Positions 1 to 12,329 of a stretch of 64,000 bases of DNA are shown here, piece by piece. Below the pieces are notes generated by a model that had not been told where the DNA came from, made no database searches, and saw nothing but the letters and a program-made list of their open reading frames with translations. The position numbers were made by a program, and so were the translations under genes. Origin of the DNA: Monilinia fructicola (lineage: Eukaryota; Ascomycota; Leotiomycetes; Helotiales; Sclerotiniaceae); the NCBI GenBank assembly GCA_008692225.1, contig VICG01000012.1, forward strand, positions 1,860,001 through 1,924,000. Direction: 5' to 3'. Position 1 is the stretch's first letter. Each line of letters begins with the position of its first letter.

Positions 1-1396
1 TATCTAAAAGTAATCTAAAATAATCTAAACATTATGAAAATCATATAAATATCCTATTATATAATTGATATATTTTCTATTCATCTTTACTTTATCTTTA
101 CTTTATCTATCTCTTGAAAAACCAAACCCGCCCACGTAAATATCTAATATTCAATCTTATAAACATTTCCAAGTATTATTTATAATATTCATTATATTTA
201 TCAATCTATAATTATTTTCAAGTTAAAAATTTACCATCTGAAGATACATGTTTCGTTTTCCATTAATTTGTAGCCTGATATACATCAAAACAAGACCAAG
301 TGCATTATAGCCATAGCACAAGAAATGTCATCACTATTATTTATTATTAAAAAATCTTTCAATTGAGTTCTACTCATTTCATTAATTCAATTCTCATATC
401 AATCGTCTTTGTCTTGCTCTTTTTCATTTCATTACTTTCTTCCACTACACACCCTCGCTCCTCCACTCCCCATTCCATATCCTCTCTCAACAAATGTCAC
501 TAGAGGAAATCACCCCCATCTCCCATCCACCTCATTTCCAAATCCAAAAGTATGAGGTTTATCTCATCCCATCCTCAATTCGATCCCATCCGGATCGATC
601 CAAGCCCAGTCTATAACGACAGATGTCATTTCAAACCAAAATAACTTGCAGAAGTGAAGTTCTGTCATGTCATTTCGGAATCCCATCTATTATCCGAGTC
701 CCACGCTCATTACATCCATGACATTAAAATTCCTCCTCATTCCCTTGCGTTCACTCCATCATCACAATCAACAAAGAGGGTAAAAAAGTAAAAAAGAATC
801 GAAGAATCTATATTCAGCGAGAGACTTTATCAAGAATTCTCATAAAAGCAGAGAATATACATAGCGAGCCCAGCGCAAACTTTTCTCTATCAAATCCCCA
901 AGAGAAGACGTAAAAGCGGCGGGTAACTCTAGCGATAGTCGGGACGTTTTATTCACACAAAGTGGACGAATAAATAAAAAAATGCCCTTGCCCGCAATCA
1001 ACCTTGGTTGGTATATCGTGAGCAGTAAGAAGTGAAAGTAGAATCGAATAGGTGACCAAAAAATCGCTCGCCATGTCGAAATGACGTAGCAGATCGGCAT
1101 GGTGTATCGATTCCGGCAGTATTATTATTAATATATACTGTAAGGAACTCCTGTATCCAAGTCTTCGAATTGAATGGTCCCGAATGCAGTTAAAAAGTGG
1201 TATATGTACAAATGATCGAATCGTCCAGGAATGCAGATAATGCCTGTGTTGGAAGTCGAATTAGGGTAGAAGTCGCTGGTATGCTAACGCCGTAACATGA
1301 TATTGCCGTAAAATCATGATGAGAATATTTCTCAACTTGAAAAAGTTGGAAGAAATTGCTCCTGTCGAGTGCAAGGTTATTGCAGACGTCAAAAGA
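1..1396. other. gene-free flank downstream of AUR1
   Basis: No supportable gene. The first 450 bases are AT-rich. The rest is mixed composition and contains the presumed 3' UTR of the IPC synthase gene, which ends at 1397 on the minus strand. A minus-strand open frame at 840-1100 has no recognisable domain or codon character and is left out. Confidence 0.6.
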
Positions 1397-2840
1397 TCAC
1401 CTAACAATGACCTCGCTGAGCTCACTATCCGAAGCTTGCGATGCCAGGGTATCACCTTCCCATGCGGATCCATTCTCATCCGTTGGACTTCTGGATCCCG
1501 AAGAAAATGAAGAAGATGATCCCATAGTCCATTCATCGCTGCTGTCGTGGCGGAAATCTTGTTCGAGTACTGCAAGTCCATACTCATAAATGCCCGTTGG
1601 TGCATCACCTCTCTCAACATAGTCGTAGTCCCAACGGAACATCTTGCCCGGTTGCATTCTTGGCAAGAAGTTGGTCTTGGAGATATAAAAGGCAATAGCG
1701 GCGAGGAAACCACCCGCAACGAGATCAACGGCGTAATGGTGAGATAAGTACATGGTTGCCCACCACATCCACATGGCGTATGCAATAACAAATGGTCGTA
1801 ATTTGGGGAAGCAGTGGCTCATGAAGAGTGCCTCCAAGACTGCATTGCCCGAATGTAAAGATGGGAAAGCACCAAACACGAGCGGTGATGCGGTGAAGTT
1901 TGTCGTATACATATCGAACCCAAAGAGCAAGTCAATTCGTGCCAGGCCAGCAGGTGATCCCTCCATGGAGTAGTTTGCAGGTGCAAGACCATACAAATTT
2001 TCGTACCATGGGGGGGAACATGGGAAGATCAGTTGAATGGCAACTCCAACGATGTTTAAGTAACCGAATGTTCGCGCAAAAACTGGGACGGTACCGGGGG
2101 GACCGAAGAGAAACATCAGGGCCGCCCAGACAAATGGGCCTCCAAAGTGTAGAATGCCATAAGGTAACCAGGCGAGGACATCGAGAACGACATATTGGTG
2201 TGCCGAGAGAATGTTGCTAATATTTGCTCCATAGAAGATGTTTTCGAGGGCAGGCAGGACTTTAACCCAGATATGTGGGCGATATTCGGCAGGAATAAAA
2301 CTATGACATTGATTAGAACAAAGCGGTTGGGGAAAAGGATGGTTATGTTCGAAGAGGAGTATACACGACTGCTCAGAGCAAGCGCGCAAACCCATCACCA
2401 TTTGATGTAAGAGAAATTGCATACCGAGCATTGAAAAAGAAGACCAGCCACGTGAAGATGGGCAGAACTGGCAAAAAGAATTGTCTTGTTACGGGCATCA
2501 AAAGCGCAAGCATCAATAAAGTTGCCGCTCCAGTCTTCATCAGAGGCCCAGGAGCCTGACTAATTGACAGGGAGAATATCGCAATAATGATCAAGATCAA
2601 ATATTGTCCATCATAAACCGACCATCTATGTGACCTTAAAGCTCGCAGTGTATCTTTTGGATTGAAAGAGGTCTCAATTGACGCTATCGATGAAGCTGGA
2701 GATGCATTCGAACGGAACTTTGATCTTAACCTCCGTCTCACTCTACGAGGAATCGGATTGGGTATCGACGGCCATGAGAATGGCATCTTGGATTTTGTAA
2801 ATGTTGGCGAAGTAGTTGAATAATAATTTGTTTCCGACAT
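1397..2840 (-). CDS. AUR1: inositol phosphorylceramide synthase (aureobasidin A resistance protein family)
   Basis: Transfers phosphoinositol from phosphatidylinositol to ceramide in the Golgi, an essential fungal sphingolipid step and the target of aureobasidin A (family knowledge). Two exons are visible: 2840-2425 and 2300-1397, with a 124-bp intron (donor GTATGC, acceptor CATAG) that joins NAR to FIPAEYRPHIW in frame. The product is 439 aa, close to yeast Aur1 (401). Several hydrophobic helices are present. The PAP2-type catalytic motifs are intact: GAFPSLHSG at about residue 290 and SHHYAVDLVAGG at about 326, which supply the family's two catalytic His and one Asp. The C-terminal tail is Ser/Asp-rich. 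Start chosen at MSETNY, with an in-frame hydrophilic N-terminus before the first helix at about residue 75. No frameshift. Confidence 0.95.
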
Positions 2841-3961
2841 CGCAAATTAGGAGGTTGTATCAAAGGATAATGGAGATGTGATGTTGAGGTTTTTTCTTTG
2901 CCTCTCTTCAAAGACCGTTCGACTTTTTTGTTCACGGTGAGTGAGGTGTGTCAACGGAATTGGCGGGATGCGCGCGAGAAGAAGAAAGAGGGAAGATGGC
3001 GGAGAGTGGAGGAGGAAGGATGCTTATTTTATAAACTGTCAGAATCTATCTATGATTGTCTCATGAATGATTGATAATGGTGAATTTTTTTTATATTATT
3101 TGGTTGAGAGAAGATGTTGATTGTTGTTGATTCTTATTGATGATGAATCATAGAATTATCGTTTGGGTTGTAGTAAAGGTAGTGAAACCAACTATAGTAT
3201 AAGAAGGGTAGTGGGAGTAAGTAAGAGGCAGTGAGTGGGTGGTAGTGAGTGGTCGTAAGTATAGGAGGCAGCTGTAAGAGAAGTTGTGTGAGGATGAAGG
3301 TATTGGTTGTTGATCAGATGAGAGAGGGAGGGAGAGAGGGAGGGAGGAAGGAAGGATAGATGGACGGATGGATGTGTGGATGGGATGTGAGGATGTGAGG
3401 ATGTATGAATGTATGAATGTATGAATGTGCGAACGTGCGAACGTGCGAATGTGCGAATGTGTTGGATGGATGAATATGGGAAGAAGCGGATATGATGGAA
3501 ACAGCGAAGATTCGGATTTGAAAGGGAAGAGAAGAGGAGGGAAGAGGAGGGTAATAACTAAGGAACTAACTAACCACTAACTAGGTACAGTACCGTACCT
3601 AGTAAGGCAATGAAGCTAAAGTAGGTAATAAATTATAAAATAATAAAGGAAAGGAAGGGAAAGAAAAGAAAAGGAAAGGAAAGGAAAGGAAAGGAAAGCA
3701 AGCAGAAAGGCAAACCGAGCGAGCACGCGAGGCTTTTCTTTTAAAAATGGGTCTGGGATTAATGATTCGTTTGGGCCTTTTTTGAATTGCACGTATTCCG
3801 TATGTGCTACTTATTAGTATTTACCTAGTAGGTACTTGTTATTCATTATTAACTGGGTATGGTATGTAGTATTTAGGTAAGTAGGGTAGGGAGGTAGGGA
3901 GGTAGGGAGGTAGGTAGTAGGTTGATAGTTTCAAATAGCTCAGGTAAGTATGATTGATATT

Positions 3962-4046
3962 GATGGATGGATGGATGGATGGATGGATGGATGAATGAAT
4001 GAATGAATGAATGGATGGATGGATTTGATTGATTGATTGATTGATT
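3962..4046. repeat. compound tetranucleotide microsatellite
   Basis: Successive GGAT, GAAT and GATT repeat blocks with no interruption between them. The blocks look like one tract that diverged by single substitutions in the unit. Confidence 0.9.
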
Positions 4047-5307
4047 AATCAGACTGCCTGGATTATGTCAGCTGATAAATACCTAAATAAGAGAAAAGGG
4101 CAAAGAAGGAATAGCAAAAGAAAAAGAAAAAGAAAAAGAAAAAAATAAAATAATAATCCTAGCCCCCTATGAAAACTACGACAGTATGGATTTGATCATT
4201 ATTACCAAATGAAAAGATGGAAAGACTGGTGAATCTTGGCAGAGAAATGATATGGGAATAGTAGAAGTCTTGGCAAATTTATCATTTATACATGACCTCC
4301 TAGTACGTACTACCCACCGCACAGTACTCCGTCCAGTCCAGTCAAGTCAAGTCAGTCCGATACAATATAAAAAATAGTCAAGTTTATAAGAAGGCGGGAA
4401 ACGACAGGGCGGCCCAGGTAGGGAGGGGAGGGGAGGGGAGGAAAGGTATGTTGGGTAAGGTGAGGTAGGGAGGGTGGGTAGAGTAGATAGATACTCCGTA
4501 GATACAATACTTGTATATTTGATGGTAGGGAAAGTATAGACACTTTTATTTTTCCCATCAAAGTATTTTATTATTGTATAATAAATAGTAATAAATCAAC
4601 TTATTTAGGTTTTTATTATTATAATTACTATGTATTTGTTTATTTATTTATTTATTTATCTATAGGTTTATTTACTTATTCATTATTTTATTTCTTTCTT
4701 ATTCTATTTATCTATCTATTTACCTATCTATTTAGGTTAAAATTATATATATATAAATATATTTGATTTACGTATAGGTAGCTATGGATTAGATGTTACA
4801 GAGTAGAAAATGCATCTTTGAAATTCCCAACTCACTCGATACGAGAGAACGAAAACGGTCGGAAGAAAAGTATATTAGAGTCACGGGTAGCAGAGAGGAT
4901 AAAAAAAGAGAGAAAGAAAAAAATTAGATGAGGCCTGTTTGAAGTGAGCCTTGTACAATCAAAACGATTGACCAAGAAGATTAGAAACTTGATTTGAATA
5001 CTCGGTACCCGCTTCAACAATAATAATAACAATAACAATAACAACAACAACCATAACCACCACCACCACCACCACCACAGCAACAACAACCTTGACGCTC
5101 AGCGGGAAAAAAGCAGGTGAGAATTATTATTAGGAGGTAGGGTAGGCACGGTTGAGAACCTAGGGTAGGGGAGGTCAGGTAGTCAGGTCGGCCAGGTATT
5201 GATTGTTAGATCGTTCAATCATTGATCGGTACTTGTATTGTTACAGCATAATCAATGACCTAGTCCCTAACCTTACTACTGCGTGAGTACTGGTATCCAT
5301 CCAGTCT

Positions 5308-5348
5308 CCATATCCATATCCATATCCATATCCATATCCATATCCATA
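5308..5348. repeat. CATATC hexanucleotide repeat
   Basis: About seven copies of a six-base unit. Being a multiple of three, it stays open on both strands and creates Ser-Ile and Ile-Trp alternations in spurious ORFs. Confidence 0.9.
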
Positions 5349-8300
5349 CCGTACGTACAGCACTTATGCGAAGTATCCGAGTCCGATTGTGACCAATTGC
5401 TGCATCACCTGCATATACGCATCGACCATCCAGGACAATACCGTACCGTACCGAACAATCCCATCGGATTTTCAAGGTTCCAACTTCCATGGTCCACGTT
5501 GCCATGGGACGAACTTACGAATGCGGCGGGAGCACTTGGGAACTGGGAAGATGGAAAACTGTGACCGCAGGGTCCATTTCTACTGTATACTCCGTGCTCC
5601 GTACTCTGTACACTGTACAGTGTACAGTGTACACTGTATAGAGCATGTGGATGGATGATTCTATTCGTTGGCTCACTGCGCCCGTGAAGCTTTGAACACA
5701 GGGAAAAGTCTACTTACTCTCTGGTAGATCCATGGATAGTGTATGTAGTATATAGTATACACTATATACATAGTATATACTGTACTAAGTATACACTCTG
5801 TAGTATGAACGCCGCCGCTGCAAACGAACATAAGCATAAGGTTGCGTTACGGGTCGGTATCTCGGAGTTAAAACAACTGTACTCCTCCATGCCCATGGCC
5901 CAAGGAACTAACGATGGTTTCGGAAATCCTTTCTGCTGTGAACTGGTGCTGCGAACGGCTCCGCAGATGCTTTTTCTCAGCACCATCGGACTTTTCCCGT
6001 CGATGTTCATTTGTATCCCCAGAGTCTATTCTCCGTCGCATATGTCGAATAAGATCAGAAACGCACCTAACGTGCTGTATACGGTATTGGAAAGTCCATG
6101 ATCACTTCGGTATTATACGACGAGGCTTCCACGTGATGAGTAATGCTCAAGCTTCATCAGATTGCAGATTGCAGATTGTAGATTGCAGATTGCAGCCCAG
6201 CGTTCCAAGCTTGTACTGTAGTGATTGCTGTCACCTTGGAATTACCGGCATTATTTTATGCAATGTGCTCCGTAATCGAAAAGACCCAGATGGGAACATG
6301 CTCTGCGCGGTGATTGGATCAATTCAATGAATTTCAATCTGTCTCAATCATAATGAAGTTCGCTCATCAAAATTTAAGACCCTTGTTTTGAGAAACAAAG
6401 GCCGATGTTCCGAATAGATCGTCTTCATCAGTTGGTTGGTTGTTTGGAACTCCAATCGTCACTTTTGAGTCTTCTTACATAAGTCTGTCGTAGGAAGATT
6501 GCGCAGTATGGTATGGACGGAGTAGATAGATAATAGATATGATTACTGGTTCAACACAAATACCCATATCATATCTACTTTACTGGCTTTGCAAAATTGT
6601 ACTATGCAAAGAATAAAGCCATGATAGCGTCAGGCATGTACTCGAGTGTCCATGTATCTTTCCTTACCAGAGTGCGAACATCATCCTGTCTGTATTTATG
6701 CATAGGTACAAATGATGACTTCTGATTTCCGTGCCATCTGTCAGACGGAAACATCTCACCTAACCTAAGCTTCAGTAAGCAATCCCTCTTCGCACATAGA
6801 AAAGACCCTTCATCTTCTCACCACGAAGAATGAAGGGGATCCAAGTCATTCGGTTGAACAATGCGAATGCGGAGGATCTCCAGATTTCTTCCTTTCACCT
6901 GCGACAAATCATATGGAGCACGTTTACCCTTCATCCCATCGTATAATCCTTAAGCCTGTCTGGACGTGCCGTACTACTTACTTACTGAAAGAACATCGAC
7001 ACCACCCATCCATGATCCATCGCCTGGTGAGAACTTGGCCGAGATTCCACGTCCACAAAGTTTCGCTTACGCGAACTCCAAGCCACGGCGAAACTCTTTC
7101 CGTCGCAGACGTTCCAGCCTCCAGGTCCTCTGCTCTGTACAGTAGCAGTGAACGGGTGCCTCCAGCCTTCCACATCCGTCAATTGCGGGGTTCAAGTCTC
7201 TAATTACAGTGTTCTAATGAGAAGAGTAAGACGGGCGGGCTATGTTTACCATGCTGCGCTGCTGCGCCGGCGATGCCAATATATTCAGTTGGTGACTGCC
7301 TGGGTCAGTGTGGCCATCCCATGCGATTTGTCTCTCCCAAGCATTGCCGAGCCACTCACGGAAGCGCGTATGATGATTCCAGATGATGATCATCCCATCA
7401 AAAAGCATCATGTTTCACAATTCTTCAACTGCCCATCATCATATCATCATCATATCATCATCATCATCGATAAACATCAAAGCTCAATCCGCTCATTGCG
7501 CCTCATCACCGTACAAAGATTGCGCCGTCATGAATTGAAAGGGGGTCCCTCGGACTTGCTGTTGAGACATCATGACATAAAAAAGAACCTCGGAGCGATG
7601 ATGCTTACAAAATCCCTCCTCCATCCATCCATCCATCCGTCCGTCCACGCCTCGAACCAAGATTTGGAGAGCGCGATTACATCAATCAATCATTCCCACC
7701 AGACAGATAGATCACTTTACTTTCCTGGCTGCACAGTGCACACTGCACAAGTATGCTTGCTGGTCGTGGGTTCATTCGTCCAGAATGCTCGCCTCATCAT
7801 CAGCGCCTGACCGTATTGCTCTGTAAGCTCCGGGAACTTCGGTCGAGGTCGAATCCGATCCATCCAATCACACACACACTGTACAGTGAGCAAGTACATC
7901 ATCACCCGCACAATACTGTAGATATCCTTCGAGGTTCGCTTATGCAATGTCACCTTTACCTGCATGCATGCATACTGTACATGTGTACTACGGTCCTCGG
8001 AACTGGAAATCGGAGATAAATCTCCTTATCAATCAGCAGAATCAAATTCCTCATCTCAAACATCAATCACGACGACTGATAGATAGATGGATATCCCACC
8101 ACCTCACCTCACCTCGCCCCAAACGATACATTGCATTCGCACGCCGGACTCGACATTAAAGCACAGCACAGCACAGCGCAGCACAGCACCGCATCCATCC
8201 ATCCGTCCATTTCCAAGTCCCTTCCCCCACTCGGTATCCAGAGTCCAGAGTCCTGTCCTGTAATCCTCCCTCGCACTCTCCTCCACCCTACCCTATCCGC

Positions 8301-9701
8301 ATTACTCACCCACCCCCTTACCGCCCTTCCGGCAAAGGTTCCAGGTTCCCACACGGTACGGTAGTCGGTCACCGCCAGGGTTCCAAAGCGCCACGGCCAC
8401 CGCCGCTCTTGGATTGTTGCTGTAATGTATGTAATGTAATGTAATGTAATGTAATTGTCAGACCGACACATGGCTGGCTCCTGTAAGTCTAGAAGTCGGC
8501 ACTAGGGTTGTTATTTACATTATTACCCTATAACGTATATATCCATTAACTTCGTTATAATATATATAAAATATTATTCAAAGCAAATATATATATTATA
8601 TATTAATATATTTTTAAAATAAATTATACAATCTATTTTAAATAAATATTAAAGATAGTTTAAAAAGAAAAAGATAAATTTACTTAAATAATTAAAAAAA
8701 GCTTATAATACTTATTAAGTATATCTTCGAAATCTACCTATTCACGTTTTAACTAACTAATAATATTATATACTTAGACTAATTAATAAAACTATTCGTT
8801 TCTTTATTAAAAGCTATATATTATTATTTATTACTTATTTAATACTCGGGCGGGTTTTAAAAGAGATGTATATAAAAATATAACTTATAATTATTTAACG
8901 AAATCTTAACATAATTTTATCAAATTTATAAATATTATAACTTTAGTATTTCTATACTTACTATAAAAATTCGTATTATAAACCCTAATATTAAATGAAT
9001 AATAGTATAGTAGAACCTAGGTATAAGGGATTACGTTATACGAGATAACTCGTTATATAGGACATTTATTCCGATTCTAGTAATTTTTATATAGGGGAAT
9101 GGGATTTTTTAACTTTAAAGGATTACGGGATAAATTATTATTAATCCTATATAAAAATTAAAGATTTTATTAGTTATTATATAAAATTTAATAGGGAATA
9201 ATCTAAATGATAACATATAATATGATTTTTTCATTAAAAATATTAGGGGTATATAGAAAAACGATTAAGCTTAACTATACAAATTTTACTAATGCCTTAT
9301 TGCTTAACTTATATATACGAGCATCCTAAATATATAGGATTTAATTTAGCCGAATTCTTCAATCCCTTATAAATAGGTTCTACTGTATAATAAAATATAT
9401 AAATATTAAAAATTTAATAAAAAATTAGAGATTTTATATTAATGGATTCGAAGAATCTTAGTTCATCAATTTGTTGTGTCATGTGATTATTATACCTGTA
9501 CTATAGGAGGTTCAAAATGCAAAAACATGAACCTTAAATCTCAAAGCTCTCTTGTGATTGGTCATAAGTATTCCGCGAAAAATTTAATTGGTCGAACATT
9601 AGTAAGCAAAAACCTTAATTTTTAATGCCGACTTTCCGTTCTGCCTTCGGAGCTTAATTATTCCGGCCGTTCCATTCCGGCCATTCCATTCCGGCTATTT
9701 C

Positions 9702-9978
9702 AAATAATAAATAATAAATAATAAATAATAAATAATAAATAATAAATAATAAATAATAAATAATAAATAATAAATAATAAATAAATAATAAATAATAAAT
9801 AATAAATAATAAATAATAATAATAATAATAAATAATAAATAATAAATAATAAATAATAAATAATAAATAATAAATAATAAATAATAAATAATAAATAATA
9901 AATAATAAATAATAAATAATAAATAATAAATAATAAATAATAAATAATAAATAATAAATAATAAATAATAAATAATAA
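9702..9978. repeat. AATAAAT heptanucleotide tandem array
   Basis: About 277 bp of a seven-base unit (AATAAAT), with one short AAT-only interruption near 9818-9830. It is preceded by a GC-richer mini-tandem of CCATTCCGG-type units at about 9660-9693. The unit contains no C or G, so it may represent a repeat driven to a RIP end state and then expanded. Confidence 0.95.
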
Positions 9979-10393
9979 AATAATTATAATAAAGATATAT
10001 TATTATAATTATAAAAAAAAGCTAAGTATAATTTATATATAATTAAGAATATATTAAGAAAATTTATAAAAACTATAAAGCTTTTTATAAAATTAAAATT
10101 TTAAATTAAAATAAAAAAAGAGTAAAAAATAAAATAAATAAAATAAGAAAGAATAATATAAAAAAAGTATATTTAAAAAGAATAGTATTAGAAATATATT
10201 AAAAAAGATAAAAAGAGATATAAAAAGATAAAAAAGAGATATAAAAATATAATATAATATTATTAATATATTTAATATAAAATATATAATTAAATAAGAT
10301 TTATAATATAAGAGTTTTATATTTGAATTAAGAAAAGTAGAAAAATAAATATATAATAGTAAAGGATTCTAAAAAATAATTTCTTTCTTTAAT

Positions 10394-10418
10394 TTTATTA
10401 TTATTATTATTATTATTA

Positions 10419-10453
<35 letters not shown>
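10394..10453. repeat. ATT trinucleotide repeat
   Basis: A nearly perfect ATT array with one slip, lying immediately against the left end of the MITE at 10460. Confidence 0.9.
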
Positions 10454-10456
<3 letters not shown>

Positions 10457-10459
10457 ATA

Positions 10460-10616
10460 CTAGCACTCGCGGAAAATAAAATTTTTAGATTATGGAATTC
10501 GTAGAATTTTATTAGCCTCGAACGAAGTGAGGATTGGGGGTTTGGGGGCTAGCCCCCATTAAGTAATAAAATTCGAAGAATCCATAGTCTGAAAATTTAT
10601 TTTCCGCGAGTGCTAG
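10460..10616. mobile_element. 157-bp MITE with about 50-bp terminal inverted repeats and TA target duplication
   Basis: The left arm starts CTAGCACTCGCGGAAAATAA and the right arm ends with its near-perfect complement. TA lies on both sides (10458-10459 and 10617-10618). The arms continue inward through ATTTTNAGACTATGGATTC-like sequence to about 50 bp, with transition differences. The loop contains a small G/C-rich hairpin (TGGGGGCTAGCCCCCA). No coding capacity. The TA duplication suggests mobilisation by a Tc1/mariner-type transposase (inference). Confidence 0.8.
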
Positions 10617-11209
10617 TATTAAATAGTTTAACGAATATTATAGTTAAAACTTATTAAACTTTATTAAATAATAAAAGAAAAGCTAAATTTTAAATATCTT
10701 ATTTTAAAATTTTAATATCTTTATTAATATTTAAAAATATATATTAATAAATTTAAGGATATAAGAAAATTTATAAGTTTTAAAGGGATAAATTCGCTTA
10801 TTTAAATTATATAAGTATATTTTTTTTATTAAAAATTTAAATTTTCTACTTTTTATATTAAATATAAAAATAAATAATATAAAATTTTACAAACATTTAA
10901 TAAAACTTTAAAAGCTTATATTATTTTTAATTTTTTTTAATTTTTTAATATTTATATATTCTTAAATTTAAAATTAATAAATTAATAAAATTTAAATTTT
11001 TTAAAATTACTAACTTTATAATATTAGTATTCTTTTAAAAATAATTTTTATAATATAAAAACTTTATAAAAAGATTTTAAAATACTAAATCTAATATATA
11101 TATAAATAATATAAGATTATATTAAAGTTTTATTAAATAATTATAAGTATTATATTCGCCTATGCCTCTTTTAAAAACGCGCTCGAGTATATACTTTATA
11201 TACGTAATG

Positions 11210-11477
11210 TCACGATCACATACTAGAGCGAATCAATAGAGGTTAGTTAACTAGAATAAGAAAGCTAAAGAGGGAAGAGATCTTTAAGGGATCTAGAGAT
11301 CTCTTATATGTACAGTATCGCTAAGCGTGATGAGATATCACGTGCTTAAGGCACGTGATATTCGTCACACGTAATACCTTGTTACGCTAAGCGATACTAT
11401 ATATAAAAGAGATCTTTAAAGCTTTTAAAGATCTCTTCTTTTCTTAGCTTTTTTATTCTAATTAACTAACCTCTAAT
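11210..11477. mobile_element. foldback (long inverted repeat) element, copy 1
   Basis: The left arm runs from about 11237 (GAGGTTAGTTAACTAGAATA) to about 11322. The complement of the same sequence returns from about 11385 to 11477. Between the arms sits a 25-bp perfect palindrome centred on ATCACGTGCTTAAGGCACGTGAT. Arm mismatches are overwhelmingly transitions; for example, the 20 bases after the GATACT motif differ at five positions, all C/T or G/A. Most of this sequence occurs again, differently arranged, at 20853-21098. Confidence 0.75.
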
Positions 11478-12329
11478 TATTAACTTCCTTAAGTATATAA
11501 ATCGTAATATAATTATATATTTATTTTTAATATATTTTATAAAAATAAATAAATATAATTAATTAAATTAATATAATTTATTTAAAAACTCTTTATATAA
11601 ATAAATTCTTATTCTTATTTAGAAATCTTTTGAATTTTACTTTATTTTTTTTTCTATTAATCTTATTAAATAAAATAATAAGAAAATATTATATAATTAT
11701 ATATATAATTATATATAACTATATATAATTATAATTATATAATACTTAAAAATTTATTATAATATAAAAATATATATTTATTAATTAGAATATATAAATT
11801 ATATAATCCTAATCAATACTATACCTCTACTCTAGTTTCTAAATCGCGTAAGCGCTTTCTCTTCTCTATCTACACTATAGCTTAATACTATACGTAACTT
11901 AATAGGTTGAGTAGTTCGATTTAGGTTTTTTTTTTCCTTTCTTTTCTTTTTTTAGCTAGCTAGTTAGCTAGCGTAAATAGCTAGATGATAGGTGGGTAGA
12001 TAGTACGTACCTACGTAGGTAGGTTGTAAAGTAGGCACGCTTTACAGTACCGTACTGTAGAATCTAGATACTCCCACCCACGCACCCGTTCCACCCGACT
12101 CGACCGACTATCGACGATGGAAATCTCCCATCTCATCTTCTGTATCACCTACCGAGCTGCCGAGCAATATTCTTTTACTGCACTCGCTCGCTGCACGGTA
12201 TGTGTGGTGATGGAATGAATGAATGAAGTTTTTTTTTCCAGCTAGGACTTTTCGAGCGGGAATTGGTTGGTTGGTTGGTTGGTCATTCATATATTTATAT
12301 ATTCATTCACATATTCATCCCTTCCTTTA

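Larger units (their letters stand above)
2841..8502. other. 5.7-kb gene-free, microsatellite-rich interval
   Basis: No gene can be supported here. Simple repeats dominate: GGATGT/GAATGT-like tracts at 3350-3470, GGAAA at 3661-3700, a compound GGAT/GAAT/GATT tract at 3962-4046, AAT/AAC/CAC repeats at 5020-5080, a CATATC hexamer at 5308-5348, GTGTACAC-type palindromes at 5600-5640, GATTGCA at 6160-6195, ATCATC at 7435-7470, CAGCA at 8163-8190 and TGTAA at 8421-8455. The open frames in this stretch, including one of 220 codons at 7148-7810, translate to repeat-derived or unstructured sequence on both strands. The left part presumably holds the promoter and 5' UTR of AUR1. Confidence 0.6.

Noticed and set aside
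7148..7810. 220-codon plus-strand open frame
   Set aside because: It crosses ATC/CATC repeats and shows no domain, hydrophobic pattern or splice context; a sister frame is open on the other strand as well. Treated as repeat-derived.
9702..9978. CRISPR-like or telomeric array
   Set aside because: There are no spacers, the unit is seven AT bases, and no TTAGGG-type unit is present. It is a plain tandem repeat.
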